From Hallella bergensis DSM 17361 (GTDB taxonomy: Bacteria > Bacteroidota > Bacteroidia > Bacteroidales > Bacteroidaceae), in NCBI RefSeq assembly GCF_000160535.1, contig NZ_GG704780.1, positions 260,878-324,877 of the forward strand: 64,000 nt of DNA, given 5' to 3'. Under the pieces are notes generated by a model. That model was not told the origin of the DNA. It made no database searches and saw only the letters and a list, made by a program, of their open reading frames with translations. Of this stretch, positions 18,897 through 26,489 are shown piece after piece. The number at the start of each line of letters is the position of its first letter. Position 1 is the first letter of the stretch. A program made the translations under genes and the position numbers.

Positions 18897-18967
18897 ACTA
18901 ATTATTTTGAATTAATGGATTTATTATGCAAAAAATATAGGCTTGATAAACTAAAAATAACACAGCA

Positions 18968-19049
18968 AATGCGTGTGTCAAAAGCTATTGTCCTGACGTT
19001 TTGCCTTCAAAAGAAGCCACAGGGGTCAATATCCTTTAACACACGCATT
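18968..19049. repeat. Inverted repeat between thrC and gcvT
   Basis: Two 15-base arms (18968-18982 / 19035-19049) differ at one position and enclose about 52 bases. An 11-base direct repeat, aaaatgcttgc twice in tandem, adjoins at 19049-19070. It lies in the 3' region of the thr operon; termination or mRNA protection is possible. Confidence 0.4.
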
Positions 19050-19081
19050 AAAATGCTTGCAAAATGCTTGCTGAAGCCCGA

Positions 19082-20410
19082 TTATTCTTGCATTAGGAAA
19101 CTCTTGAACGAGTCGAAACTGCTGTCCGTTTCCACACTCTGCTTCTTGCCTTTCATAAAATTTTGGAGCCGTTGCGGAATGACTATATCTATGCCGAGAA
19201 TATCGTCCACCTTTTCCTTGAACTTGGCCGGATGTGCGGTTTCAAGAAACACACCCACCTCGTCATTCCCGAGTTGTTCCTTCAGGGCTTGATAGCCACA
19301 TGCCCCATGGGGGTCGAGCACGTAGTCCGTGGAGGTGTAGCAAGCCCTCATCGTTTCCCGGATGCGCGAATCAGGATAGGTTGCCCCACTGATATCCGCC
19401 TTAATCCTTTCCCAGCTGTTATTGTAGAGCGAAAGTATTCTGGCAAAATTGCTCGGGTCACCCACGTCCATGGCATTGGCCAGCGTTTGTTTACTGGGTT
19501 TTGGCTGATACGCTCCGGTTTGTAAATAATTGTAAAACACATCATTGGCATTGTTCGATGCAATGAAATGTTTAATGGGTAGTCCCATTCTTGCGGCAAA
19601 GAGTCCGGCAGTGATATTACCGAAGTTCCCACTTGGCACGCAAACCACGAGATTGCTCTTCCCATCCTTTGCAAAGCATAATTGTCCGGATCTCTTGAGT
19701 TGTGCGTAAGCATTGAAATAATAGAAAGCCTGTGGCAGGAAGCGTGCAACGTTGATAGAGTTGGCCGATGTCAATGCCATGTGTTGGTTCAGCTCCGAAT
19801 CCATAAAGGCACTCTTCACCAAGGCCTGGCAATCGTCAAACACGCCGTCTACCTCCAAAGCCGTGATGTTCTGCCCCAGCGTAGTGAACTGGCTTTCCTG
19901 TATCTTGCTTACCTTTCCCTTGGGATACAACACATAGACATGAATGCCGTCCACACCGAGGAAACCGTTGGCCACAGCCGACCCCGTGTCGCCCGAAGTT
20001 GCTACCAAGACGTTGACGCGGTTGTTGCTGCGCCTGTCTTTCTTGATAAAATATTGGAGCAGACGAGCCATGAACCGCGCACCCACGTCTTTGAAAGCCA
20101 GCGTTGGCCCATGAAAGAGTTCGAGGGCGTAGATGCCGCGTTCCACAGGAACGACCGGAGTTTCAAAGGCCAATGTTTCGTCAACGATTTGCTTCAGCGA
20201 CTGCTCGTCCACGTCATCGCCAAAGAAGGCTTTGGCCACTTCGAACGACATCTCCTGAAAGGTCATCTCGTCGATATGTTCATAAAAACTTGGGGGCAAA
20301 GCCTTGATTTTCTCGGGCATATAGAGTCCGCGATCGGGAGCCAGCCCGCGTTCCACAGCTTCACGGAGCGTGGCATCAGGAGCCTGATGGTTGGTGGAGA
20401 AATATTTCAT
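19082..20410 (-). CDS. thrC: Threonine synthase
   Basis: PLP enzyme of 442 residues converting O-phosphohomoserine to threonine. It starts MKYFSTNHQAP at the ATG at 20410; the longer open frame upstream runs into the preceding gene. The PLP lysine lies in HGPTLAFKDVGARF. The phosphate-binding glycine/serine loop is represented by SGDTGSAVANGF, and VPSGNFGN is conserved. Bacterial type (E. coli/yeast-like N-terminal domain). The ATG overlaps the stop of the preceding gene as ATGA, so the two are translationally coupled, consistent with the upstream enzyme supplying O-phosphohomoserine. Confidence 0.96.
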   Translation of the reverse strand: MKYFSTNHQAPDATLREAVERGLAPDRGLYMPEKIKALPPSFYEHIDEMTFQEMSFEVAKAFFGDDVDEQSLKQIVDETLAFETPVVPVERGIYALELFHGPTLAFKDVGARFMARLLQYFIKKDRRSNNRVNVLVATSGDTGSAVANGFLGVDGIHVYVLYPKGKVSKIQESQFTTLGQNITALEVDGVFDDCQALVKSAFMDSELNQHMALTSANSINVARFLPQAFYYFNAYAQLKRSGQLCFAKDGKSNLVVCVPSGNFGNITAGLFAARMGLPIKHFIASNNANDVFYNYLQTGAYQPKPSKQTLANAMDVGDPSNFARILSLYNNSWERIKADISGATYPDSRIRETMRACYTSTDYVLDPHGACGYQALKEQLGNDEVGVFLETAHPAKFKEKVDDILGIDIVIPQRLQNFMKGKKQSVETDSSFDSFKSFLMQE

Positions 20411-21690
20411 GATACGTTTATTTTCATAAAGGAGTCCATAAATTCGTTGAGGCGGAGCAGACCGTACGACCCCGACACGCATGCCACCTCGTTGTATTGC
20501 TGCACGGCGTCCGGTTCTATACCCCGATGCCAGAATAGGAAGGGCACTGGTTCGCTGACATGTGTGCGCACTTCCACAGGCGTGGGATGGTCGGGCAATA
20601 CGGCGATATACACCGTTTCGTCCCACGTTTTCACCTCATTATATATCGGTTTTACTATCCGCTTGTCAAGATATTCGATGGTACGCAGCTTCAATTCCAG
20701 GTCACCATCGTGGCCGGCCTCGTCGCTCGCCTCCAAGTGAAGGTAAACAAAATCCTGCTTCTTCAGGGCTTTGAGCGCGGCCTCTGCCTTACCTTCATAG
20801 TTGGTGTCGGCCATACCCGTGGCGCCCGGCACCTTAATAATGTCTAACCCTGCATAGTGGCCTATGCCCCGAATCAGGTCGACGGCCGAGATAACCGAGC
20901 CGGTCCGCACCTGCGAATAGAGTTGCATCAGCGTCTGCATGTTCGGTCTGTAGCCTCCGCCCCAAGGCCAGATGCTGTTGGCCGGGCGCTCGCCCTTGCG
21001 CTCTTTTTCGCGGTTAAAAGGGTGACTGGCCAAGAGTTCTTGCGATTTCATAATCAAGTCGTTCAACAGGTCGGCCGTTTCCTGTCCCGACATTCGTGTT
21101 TCGCCCGTCGGTTTTCCGTCAGACCCCATGATAGGCTCATGCACATCCTCCCATCCCTTCTCGCTTTTCACGAGCAGGCTCTGCCATTCCTCGTTCGGAT
21201 GGTCGTGGGGAGGGGCACACACCACGTGCTTGCTTGCCCGCTTGATAACCAGCAAGTGGCGGTATTGAATGCCGGTTATAAATCGTATTTGATCTGTCCC
21301 TAACTTACTGTTGAGATAGTTGATCAGCACATCCCCATTCTTCGTCGAGAGATTTCCCCCGTTGTGTGTAAGAATCTTCCCGTTGCCCAGCGTGATGAGG
21401 TTGCACCTCATCGCCAGGTCTTCCGGAGCCAAGTCATACCCGATGCTGGCAGCCTCGAGTGGGCCGCGCCCTTCATACACCTTGTTCAGGTCGTAGCCCA
21501 AGATGGCTGTGTTGGCCACCTCTGAGCCGGGGTGAAAACCCTCGGGAATGGTCATCAGTCGTCCGCAACGCCCTTCGCGGGCCAGCCGGTCCATCCAGGG
21601 CGTGTCGGCAGCTTGCAACAGCGTCTTACCGCCGAGTCTATCGACAGCATGGTCGGCCATGCCGTCTCCCAAAATAATAATATGTTTCAT
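20407..21690 (-). CDS. Proposed homoserine kinase of the alkaline-phosphatase superfamily (ApgM-like)
   Basis: 427 residues, similar to archaeal-type cofactor-independent phosphoglycerate mutase: MKHIIILGDGMAD at the start (metal-binding Asp in GDGMAD), a phosphate-site region containing EVANTAILGYD, and the C-terminal metal site HLEASDEAGHDGD plus PDHPTPV. Annotation pipelines call it ApgM. In Bacteroidetes and some other bacteria the thr-operon version was proposed as the missing homoserine kinase (TIGR02535). It sits exactly where thrB would be, between thrA and thrC, 25 bp after thrA and overlapping thrC by 4 bases; no GHMP-type ThrB occurs in the window. I favour homoserine kinase; glycolytic mutase activity is not excluded. 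Confidence 0.8.
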   Translation of the reverse strand: MKHIIILGDGMADHAVDRLGGKTLLQAADTPWMDRLAREGRCGRLMTIPEGFHPGSEVANTAILGYDLNKVYEGRGPLEAASIGYDLAPEDLAMRCNLITLGNGKILTHNGGNLSTKNGDVLINYLNSKLGTDQIRFITGIQYRHLLVIKRASKHVVCAPPHDHPNEEWQSLLVKSEKGWEDVHEPIMGSDGKPTGETRMSGQETADLLNDLIMKSQELLASHPFNREKERKGERPANSIWPWGGGYRPNMQTLMQLYSQVRTGSVISAVDLIRGIGHYAGLDIIKVPGATGMADTNYEGKAEAALKALKKQDFVYLHLEASDEAGHDGDLELKLRTIEYLDKRIVKPIYNEVKTWDETVYIAVLPDHPTPVEVRTHVSEPVPFLFWHRGIEPDAVQQYNEVACVSGSYGLLRLNEFMDSFMKINVS

Positions 21691-21715
21691 GTCTTGTCTA
21701 TCAAACGGAAATGGC

Positions 21716-24151
21716 TTAAACGTTGGCAATACTCATAATGTTGGCAAACACACCGGCAGCCGTCACACTTGCCCCGGCGCCATAGCCTTGTATCTGCATG
21801 GGGTATTCCTTGTAGCGTTCGGTGGTGAGCATCACGATGTTGTTGCTCCCTTCCAAACGATAAAACGGATGGTTGCGATCCACGGCCCGCAGGGCCACGC
21901 TTGTCTTGCCGCCATCCATTGTGGCCACAAATCGCCACCGTTTGTCCTCGGCATCAAGCTGTCTCCTGCGCGCTTCGAAATCAGCATCGAGTTCGGGCAG
22001 TTTCTCCCAGAAATCGTCTACCGAACCCTTAAAATATTCGTCGGGTACAAACAGTGATTTCTCGACATCGTCTTGCTCCACGCGATACCCGGCCTCGCGC
22101 GTCAGAATCACTAACTTGCGAATCACGTCTACGCCACTCAGGTCGATGCGTGGGTCGGGTTCCGAATAGCCCTGCTCCTTGGCTCTTTTCACGGTTTCGG
22201 AGAAGGGAACCTGAGCCGATATCTCGTTAAAGATAAAGTTTAACGTACCGCTCAGAACTGCTTCTATCTTGAGTATTCTGTCACCCGAGTTTCTTAGGTC
22301 ATTAATGGTTCCTATAATGGGCAGTCCAGCTCCAACATTCGTCTCGTAGAGAAATTTCACACCGCGTTTCAATGCTGTTGATTTCAGTTTCTCGTAGTTC
22401 TCGTAGGCCGAACTGGCAGCAATCTTGTTGGCCGTCACCACACTGATGTTGTGACTCAGGAACGACTGATAGAGGGCTGCGATTTCACGCGACGCCGTGC
22501 AGTCTACAAAGACTGAATTGAAGATGTTCATCTTCAGGATTCTGTCACGTAGTTTCTCCGGACTGCTGGGCTCCGACAACTTCAGTTGCTCCCGATAGTT
22601 GTCGAGGTCTACACCGTCGCGCGAGAGGATGGCGTTCTTGGAACTGGCTATGCCGACTACGTTGAGCTTCAGGCGCGAATGTTCCTTCAGTTCTTCATAT
22701 TGCGACCGGATTTGTTCGATGAGTTTGCTGCCCACGGTGCCAATGCCACAGATAAACACGTTGAGGACATTGTATTCTGAAAGGAAGAACGAGTCGTGGA
22801 GCACGTTCAGCGACTTGCGCAGATATTTCGAGTCGACGACAAACGAGATGTTGGTCTCTGAAGCTCCCTGCGCACACGCAATGACCGATATACCACTGCG
22901 CCCCAGGGTGCCAAACAGCTTGCCGGCGATGCCCGGCGTGTGCTTCATGTTTTCACCAACGATAGCGATGGTGGCCAAGTTACTCTCGGCATGCATGGGG
23001 AACATCGCACCATCTTCGATTTCGGTCTGAAACTCATGGTTCAACACCTTCACGGCATTGTCAGCATCCTCATCGCGCACACCGATGGAGGTAGAATTTT
23101 CCGATGAAGCCTGCGACACAAGGAACACGCTGATACCATTGTTGGCCAGCGCCGTGAAGATGCGTCGGTTCACTCCAATCACACCAACCATCGAAAGTCC
23201 CGACACCGTGATGAGCGTCGTGCCCTTGATGCTCGATATACCCTTGATGGCCTTGCGGTCGTTCTCCACCTTGTCCTTGATGATTGTGCCGGGAGTATTG
23301 GGGTTAAACGTGTTTTTAACGTGGATTGGGATGTGCTTGATGCATACCGGATAGATGGTTGGTGGGTAGATGACCTTGGCACCGAAGTTACATAGCTCCA
23401 TGGCCTCCACATAGCTCAGCTCATCGATGGTGTAGGCCGACCGTATGACTTTCGGGTCGGCCGTCATAAACCCATCCACGTCGGTCCATATCTCTAACGA
23501 CTCCGCGTTGAGCGAGGCCGCAATCAGCGAAGCCGTATAGTCGGAGCCTCCCCGACCCAGGTTGGTTGTCTCGCCGGTATCGCGGTCTGAGGAGATGAAA
23601 CCCGGCACAAGCGACACGCGCGGCAAGTCCTCAAAAGCATCCCTCAACAGTTTGGTGCTCAGCTCGCTGTCGAGATTGTTCTTGCCGTTCACGGCCTCGG
23701 TCTTGATCAGCTCGCGCGAGTCAAACCATTTGGAACCGCGGACCAGCGTGGCCACAATGGTCGAACTCAGACGCTCACCGTAGCTCACGATGGTATCTAA
23801 TGTCTTTTGACTCAGGTCGTGAATGAGATATACCCCGAAATAAATGGAGTGAAGTTGTTCGAAAAGGGTGTCTACCTTATTAAATAATAATTCGCGGTCG
23901 TTGAGATCGGTGATAATGGTGTCGATCATTTTGTGATGCCGATTCACCATGTCTTGATAAGACGCTTTCCAACCTTCATCGCCCTCTACCGCCATTTTTG
24001 ACGTGGCAATGAGTTTATCGGTTATTCCACCCAAGGCACTGACAACAACAACAATCGGCTGTTTGCGTGCCTCATTTTCCACAATACGCTTTAAGCTCAA
24101 AATGCTTTTTACGGAACCTACCGATGTTCCGCCAAACTTTAATACTTTCAT
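21716..24151 (-). CDS. thrA: Bifunctional aspartate kinase / homoserine dehydrogenase
   Basis: 811 residues from the ATG at 24151. The N-terminal kinase (about 1-300) opens with KVLKFGGTSVGS and has GRGGSDYTASL. Tandem ACT regulatory segments follow (about 310-460; GLSMVGVIGV, ATIAIVGENMK). The C-terminal homoserine dehydrogenase (about 465-811) has the nucleotide fold FICGIGTVGSKL and the catalytic block with ANKIAAS and EGTxxNVGAGLPII-like (ETNVGAGLPII). It controls entry into the aspartate family; threonine feedback through ACT is expected from family knowledge. First gene of thrA-kinase-thrC, with a good promoter and a leader hairpin. The separate lysC at 48314 gives a second aspartokinase. 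Confidence 0.96.
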   Translation of the reverse strand: MKVLKFGGTSVGSVKSILSLKRIVENEARKQPIVVVVSALGGITDKLIATSKMAVEGDEGWKASYQDMVNRHHKMIDTIITDLNDRELLFNKVDTLFEQLHSIYFGVYLIHDLSQKTLDTIVSYGERLSSTIVATLVRGSKWFDSRELIKTEAVNGKNNLDSELSTKLLRDAFEDLPRVSLVPGFISSDRDTGETTNLGRGGSDYTASLIAASLNAESLEIWTDVDGFMTADPKVIRSAYTIDELSYVEAMELCNFGAKVIYPPTIYPVCIKHIPIHVKNTFNPNTPGTIIKDKVENDRKAIKGISSIKGTTLITVSGLSMVGVIGVNRRIFTALANNGISVFLVSQASSENSTSIGVRDEDADNAVKVLNHEFQTEIEDGAMFPMHAESNLATIAIVGENMKHTPGIAGKLFGTLGRSGISVIACAQGASETNISFVVDSKYLRKSLNVLHDSFFLSEYNVLNVFICGIGTVGSKLIEQIRSQYEELKEHSRLKLNVVGIASSKNAILSRDGVDLDNYREQLKLSEPSSPEKLRDRILKMNIFNSVFVDCTASREIAALYQSFLSHNISVVTANKIAASSAYENYEKLKSTALKRGVKFLYETNVGAGLPIIGTINDLRNSGDRILKIEAVLSGTLNFIFNEISAQVPFSETVKRAKEQGYSEPDPRIDLSGVDVIRKLVILTREAGYRVEQDDVEKSLFVPDEYFKGSVDDFWEKLPELDADFEARRRQLDAEDKRWRFVATMDGGKTSVALRAVDRNHPFYRLEGSNNIVMLTTERYKEYPMQIQGYGAGASVTAAGVFANIMSIANV

Positions 24152-24177
24152 CAAATGTGATATTTTAGTCATGTCGT

Positions 24178-24206
24178 GCCACCCCTGGGACAAACAGGGC
24201 TGTGGC
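24178..24206 (-). promoter_or_regulatory. Stem-loop in the thrA leader
   Basis: GTGGC/GCCAC (5 bp) stacked on CCCTG/CAGGG (5 bp) with a 2-base bulge, between the promoter and the thrA ATG. There is no T-tract and no Thr/Ile-rich leader peptide, so classical attenuation is not supported; an RNA-stability or translation-control role is possible. Confidence 0.45.
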
Positions 24207-24218
24207 AAAACTTAATTG

Positions 24219-24249
24219 CAAAATTAACAATTATTTTTTTGATGTCCAA
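24219..24249 (-). promoter_or_regulatory. Promoter of the thr operon
   Basis: Minus strand: TAATTTTG (complement of 24219-24226) preceded by 19-20 bases and a TTGG/ATTG -33 element near 24246-24250. About 68 bases before the thrA ATG. Confidence 0.7.
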
Positions 24250-24488
24250 TGAAAAAGGGCTAAAAATACTACGCCTTGTTCATTTTAATGGCAATTTCCT
24301 TTCAGATTGTTATTGAATAATGCGGACAAAACGTTGCTCAAAATTCGCGTATTTCAAAATAAAAGAGCGCTGGCGAGCTACACGCCCAAAATAACGTATT
24401 TTTGTAATCTGTTGTATGTTAGGGAATTACTAACCTATACGCTGAAATCCTGAAAAGATAACTTTTCAATCGTTTACGATTCAATATG

Positions 24489-24600
24489 TAATGGCGGTGC
24501 GGTTCAAGCCTAATCGTATCTCGGATGAGGCCATGTCGCATGATGAAAGAGCTTTTAAGGCAGTACGATCAGGCCTCCGTCGCACCGTGGTTTCTGTTTT
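24489..24600 (-). repeat. Dispersed intergenic repeat, copy B
   Basis: Read on the minus strand, the 27 bases 24515-24489 resemble copy A (21/27). The flanking taaaagctctttcatcatgc-like block resembles the taaaagccttctcatcgcat block of copy D. GC-richer than its surroundings. Confidence 0.45.
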
Positions 24601-24657
24601 TTCATTCCGCGAAATAAGAAGAATTGACAAATCCTTAGAATTTCTTGTCTAAAAGGG

Positions 24658-24681
24658 TAGGTCCTGACGACCTCTTTTTTG
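24658..24681 (+). terminator. Weak terminator-like hairpin
   Basis: AGGTC/GACCT 5-bp stem with a 5-base loop followed by cTTTTTT on the plus strand. No gene is recognised upstream; reported only as a signal. Confidence 0.35.
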
Positions 24682-25105
24682 TGATATAATTTTGACATCA
24701 GCAAAACCTGAGAGGAATCACTGTCAGCATGTTTGTAAGAGCCCTCAAAAGTTTACAAAAAAAAGGTTCTTTTTAAGTTCTGTTTCCAAAGGTTTACATA
24801 ATGATTTTATTCTTGTGTTTTTTATCGTCACAAGAGTACACATAATTGTCCTTTATTCTTAATTTTTTGTCTTCATATTTATATATTTTTATCCTTATAA
24901 GCCATTAAAGTATAAATCATCTCATGTATATCTTAACCTGTTTTTGTTGGATGTCAGCAGCAGGCGACAATTTTATTGCTGTTGTTTCTTCAGACTTGTT
25001 TCCAACAATAGTATAGCTATGCTTTGTGGAAGCACTCGTTATAAAAAGACGTTATCGTTTTGAGCCGAAAAGAAAGCAGAGTATTGCAAATAAGAAAAGC
25101 CCTTA

Positions 25106-25124
25106 TCCTGCATTGGATGCAGGA
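25106..25124 (-). terminator. Hairpin downstream of the 25.2-kb lipoprotein gene
   Basis: Perfect 8-bp TCCTGCAT/ATGCAGGA stem with a 3-base loop. On the minus strand it lies about 67 bases after the lipoprotein stop and is followed by a broken T-rich tract. Confidence 0.5.
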
Positions 25125-25191
25125 CAAAGCCGATATGTGGGAAGGTGATTAGATAGTGTAGCACATCAATAGTCCCTAATATAAAAAACTT

Positions 25192-25884
25192 TCAAAATTG
25201 TACGACAGGTTTCCAAAAATCGCTGATTTGATAGAGGTTTAAGTTCTTTTTCCAAACATTAGTTTTTATAAAATGCTCTTCATAAATAGCCCTGTCCCGC
25301 TCAGGATAAATATTACCTTGCCAATATTGCCTTAATTCAGCAACCTTGACGAGGCGTCCATTGGTGCATACATATTTGGCATATTTATTCTCTGCGGCAG
25401 AAACATGCCCCCTTGAAAGAATACACTTGTATTTTTCGCTGATTTTGGGGTTAGGTATATCTCTGAATTCTTCTATTTTGTCATAATGTTCTGTTTTAGG
25501 ATTCCACACGTAAGCATCAAAATATTCTGTGCCTGAAGCTCCAAAACTGCCCAAATAAAACAACACGTCTTCTTTTATTCCGTCAAAGTTCAAGTCAGCC
25601 AATAGACAACTATCAATACGTTCTCCATTTAGTACAAAATCATCGTCCTCAGGATATTTGTATCCGAAGCGATGAATGGTCTTGTCTCCACATTTAATAA
25701 TCACTTCATAATCAACATCGTCAACCTCATGCCCTATAATAAGTCTTAGAGTGTCATCATTACTTTTCATAGAAGAATCAGAGGTTGCTGCTTTCTGTGG
25801 AACACATTTCATTTTATTCTCAGTGCATCCCAATAGTAAAAGAGAACTACCAAAAACGAGTAGAGTTACATATGTTTTTTTCAT
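25192..25884 (-). CDS. Lipoprotein with an Asp-rich DLNFDG motif, function unknown
   Basis: 230 residues from the ATG at 25884, chosen because it opens a lipoprotein signal (MKKTYVTLL...) with lipobox LLGC. The middle contains LADLNFDGIKEDVLFYLGSFGASG followed by DAYVWNPKTEHY, a pattern shared with integrin-like/XAC2610-type exported proteins in which DLNFDG resembles a calcium-binding loop. The motif reading is visible; calcium binding is inference. No enzyme motif. It lies just downstream of an orphan transposase-type gene and has a TATATTTG promoter box. Confidence 0.7.
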   Translation of the reverse strand: MKKTYVTLLVFGSSLLLLGCTENKMKCVPQKAATSDSSMKSNDDTLRLIIGHEVDDVDYEVIIKCGDKTIHRFGYKYPEDDDFVLNGERIDSCLLADLNFDGIKEDVLFYLGSFGASGTEYFDAYVWNPKTEHYDKIEEFRDIPNPKISEKYKCILSRGHVSAAENKYAKYVCTNGRLVKVAELRQYWQGNIYPERDRAIYEEHFIKTNVWKKNLNLYQISDFWKPVVQF

Positions 25885-25909
25885 ACTTCTATTTTTAAAT
25901 TTATGACGA

Positions 25910-25917
25910 CAAATATA
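25910..25917 (-). promoter_or_regulatory. -7 box of the lipoprotein gene
   Basis: TATATTTG on the minus strand, 25 bases before the ATG at 25884; no clear -33 box. Confidence 0.55.
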
Positions 25918-25955
25918 CGTATTTTTTTGAAATTGTATAAGAATGAACAATTACC

Positions 25956-26261
25956 TTATATCACTATTTGCATTTCAGTATAGTTTTTTTTAAATCGCTC
26001 GACCTCTATCCGCAAACGGAGGACCTCTTTCTTGTACATTTCCAAGGTAGGATTTACTTCCGGTGGGAGAAGCGGGGCGAGCTTTTTATCATCCTTGCTA
26101 AGGCCTTCTATCCCATATTGGGAATAAAGCCGCCGCCACTTCCTGAAGGAACTGGTTGATACATTGTTCGCCTCACAGAATGACTTGAGGCTTACATCCG
26201 GATTGTTGAAATACTGGCGAATGAGAAACTCTTTCTCCAACGGGTTTAAATGCTTCTTCAT
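25956..26261 (-). CDS. Orphan IS3-type OrfA / helix-turn-helix protein
   Basis: 101 residues. A helix-turn-helix region (about 22-50: SLKSFCEANNVSTSSFRKWRRLY) is followed by a leucine-containing helix (about 72-93), the layout of IS3/IS911 OrfA transposase subunits. No OrfB (DDE catalytic) frame follows. Near the 3' end is an A8 run, the kind of slippery sequence IS3 elements use for -1 frameshifting, but the shifted frame stops within about ten codons. No terminal inverted repeats were recognised. Most likely a remnant or a domesticated DNA-binding protein. Confidence 0.65.
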   Translation of the reverse strand: MKKHLNPLEKEFLIRQYFNNPDVSLKSFCEANNVSTSSFRKWRRLYSQYGIEGLSKDDKKLAPLLPPEVNPTLEMYKKEVLRLRIEVERFKKNYTEMQIVI

Positions 26262-26296
26262 AATTTTACGCGTTTAGACCAAAATGAGCGTGTAGG

Positions 26297-26304
26297 CAAA
26301 TATA
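26297..26304 (-). promoter_or_regulatory. -7 box of the orphan OrfA-like gene
   Basis: TATATTTG on the minus strand, about 35 bases before the ATG. Confidence 0.5.
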
Positions 26305-26462
26305 GGATTTTAATTTTCCAATAGAATACCTGAGCGCCTTTTTTTGGCGTTTCCGTGTAAACTTTTTGAGGAGCAGCATGACGCCCGGTTTCAGTATCCC
26401 GATGCTGTTGCGCGTGTATCCTTTTGACATGGCGTATCGATATGCTTTCCGGATTAATTTGT

Positions 26463-26470
26463 TATCTTTG
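26463..26470 (+). promoter_or_regulatory. -7 box of the Y-family polymerase gene
   Basis: TATCTTTG, 19 bases before the ATG at 26490 (an ATG three codons earlier at 26481 is also possible). It excludes the longer frame that begins at 26424. No LexA-type palindrome is recognised. Confidence 0.65.
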
Positions 26471-26489
26471 CATCAGGAGAATGACATGT

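Larger units (their letters stand above)
24227..25191. other. Long AT-rich gene-free region
   Basis: About 965 bp with no open frame that resembles a protein family. Contents seen: a TATTTTTG box at 24397-24404 (+) without an obvious gene; dispersed-repeat copy B near 24489-24600; a small hairpin with T6 at about 24658-24680; very AT-rich sequence 24740-24920; and a hairpin at 25106-25124. The combination of box, repeat and terminator-like hairpin could be a small RNA, but this is speculative. Confidence 0.5.

Noticed and set aside
19682..20740. Plus-strand open frame of 352 codons opposite thrC and the kinase-like gene
   Set aside because: Antisense to two confidently identified genes, no promoter box and no recognisable protein features.
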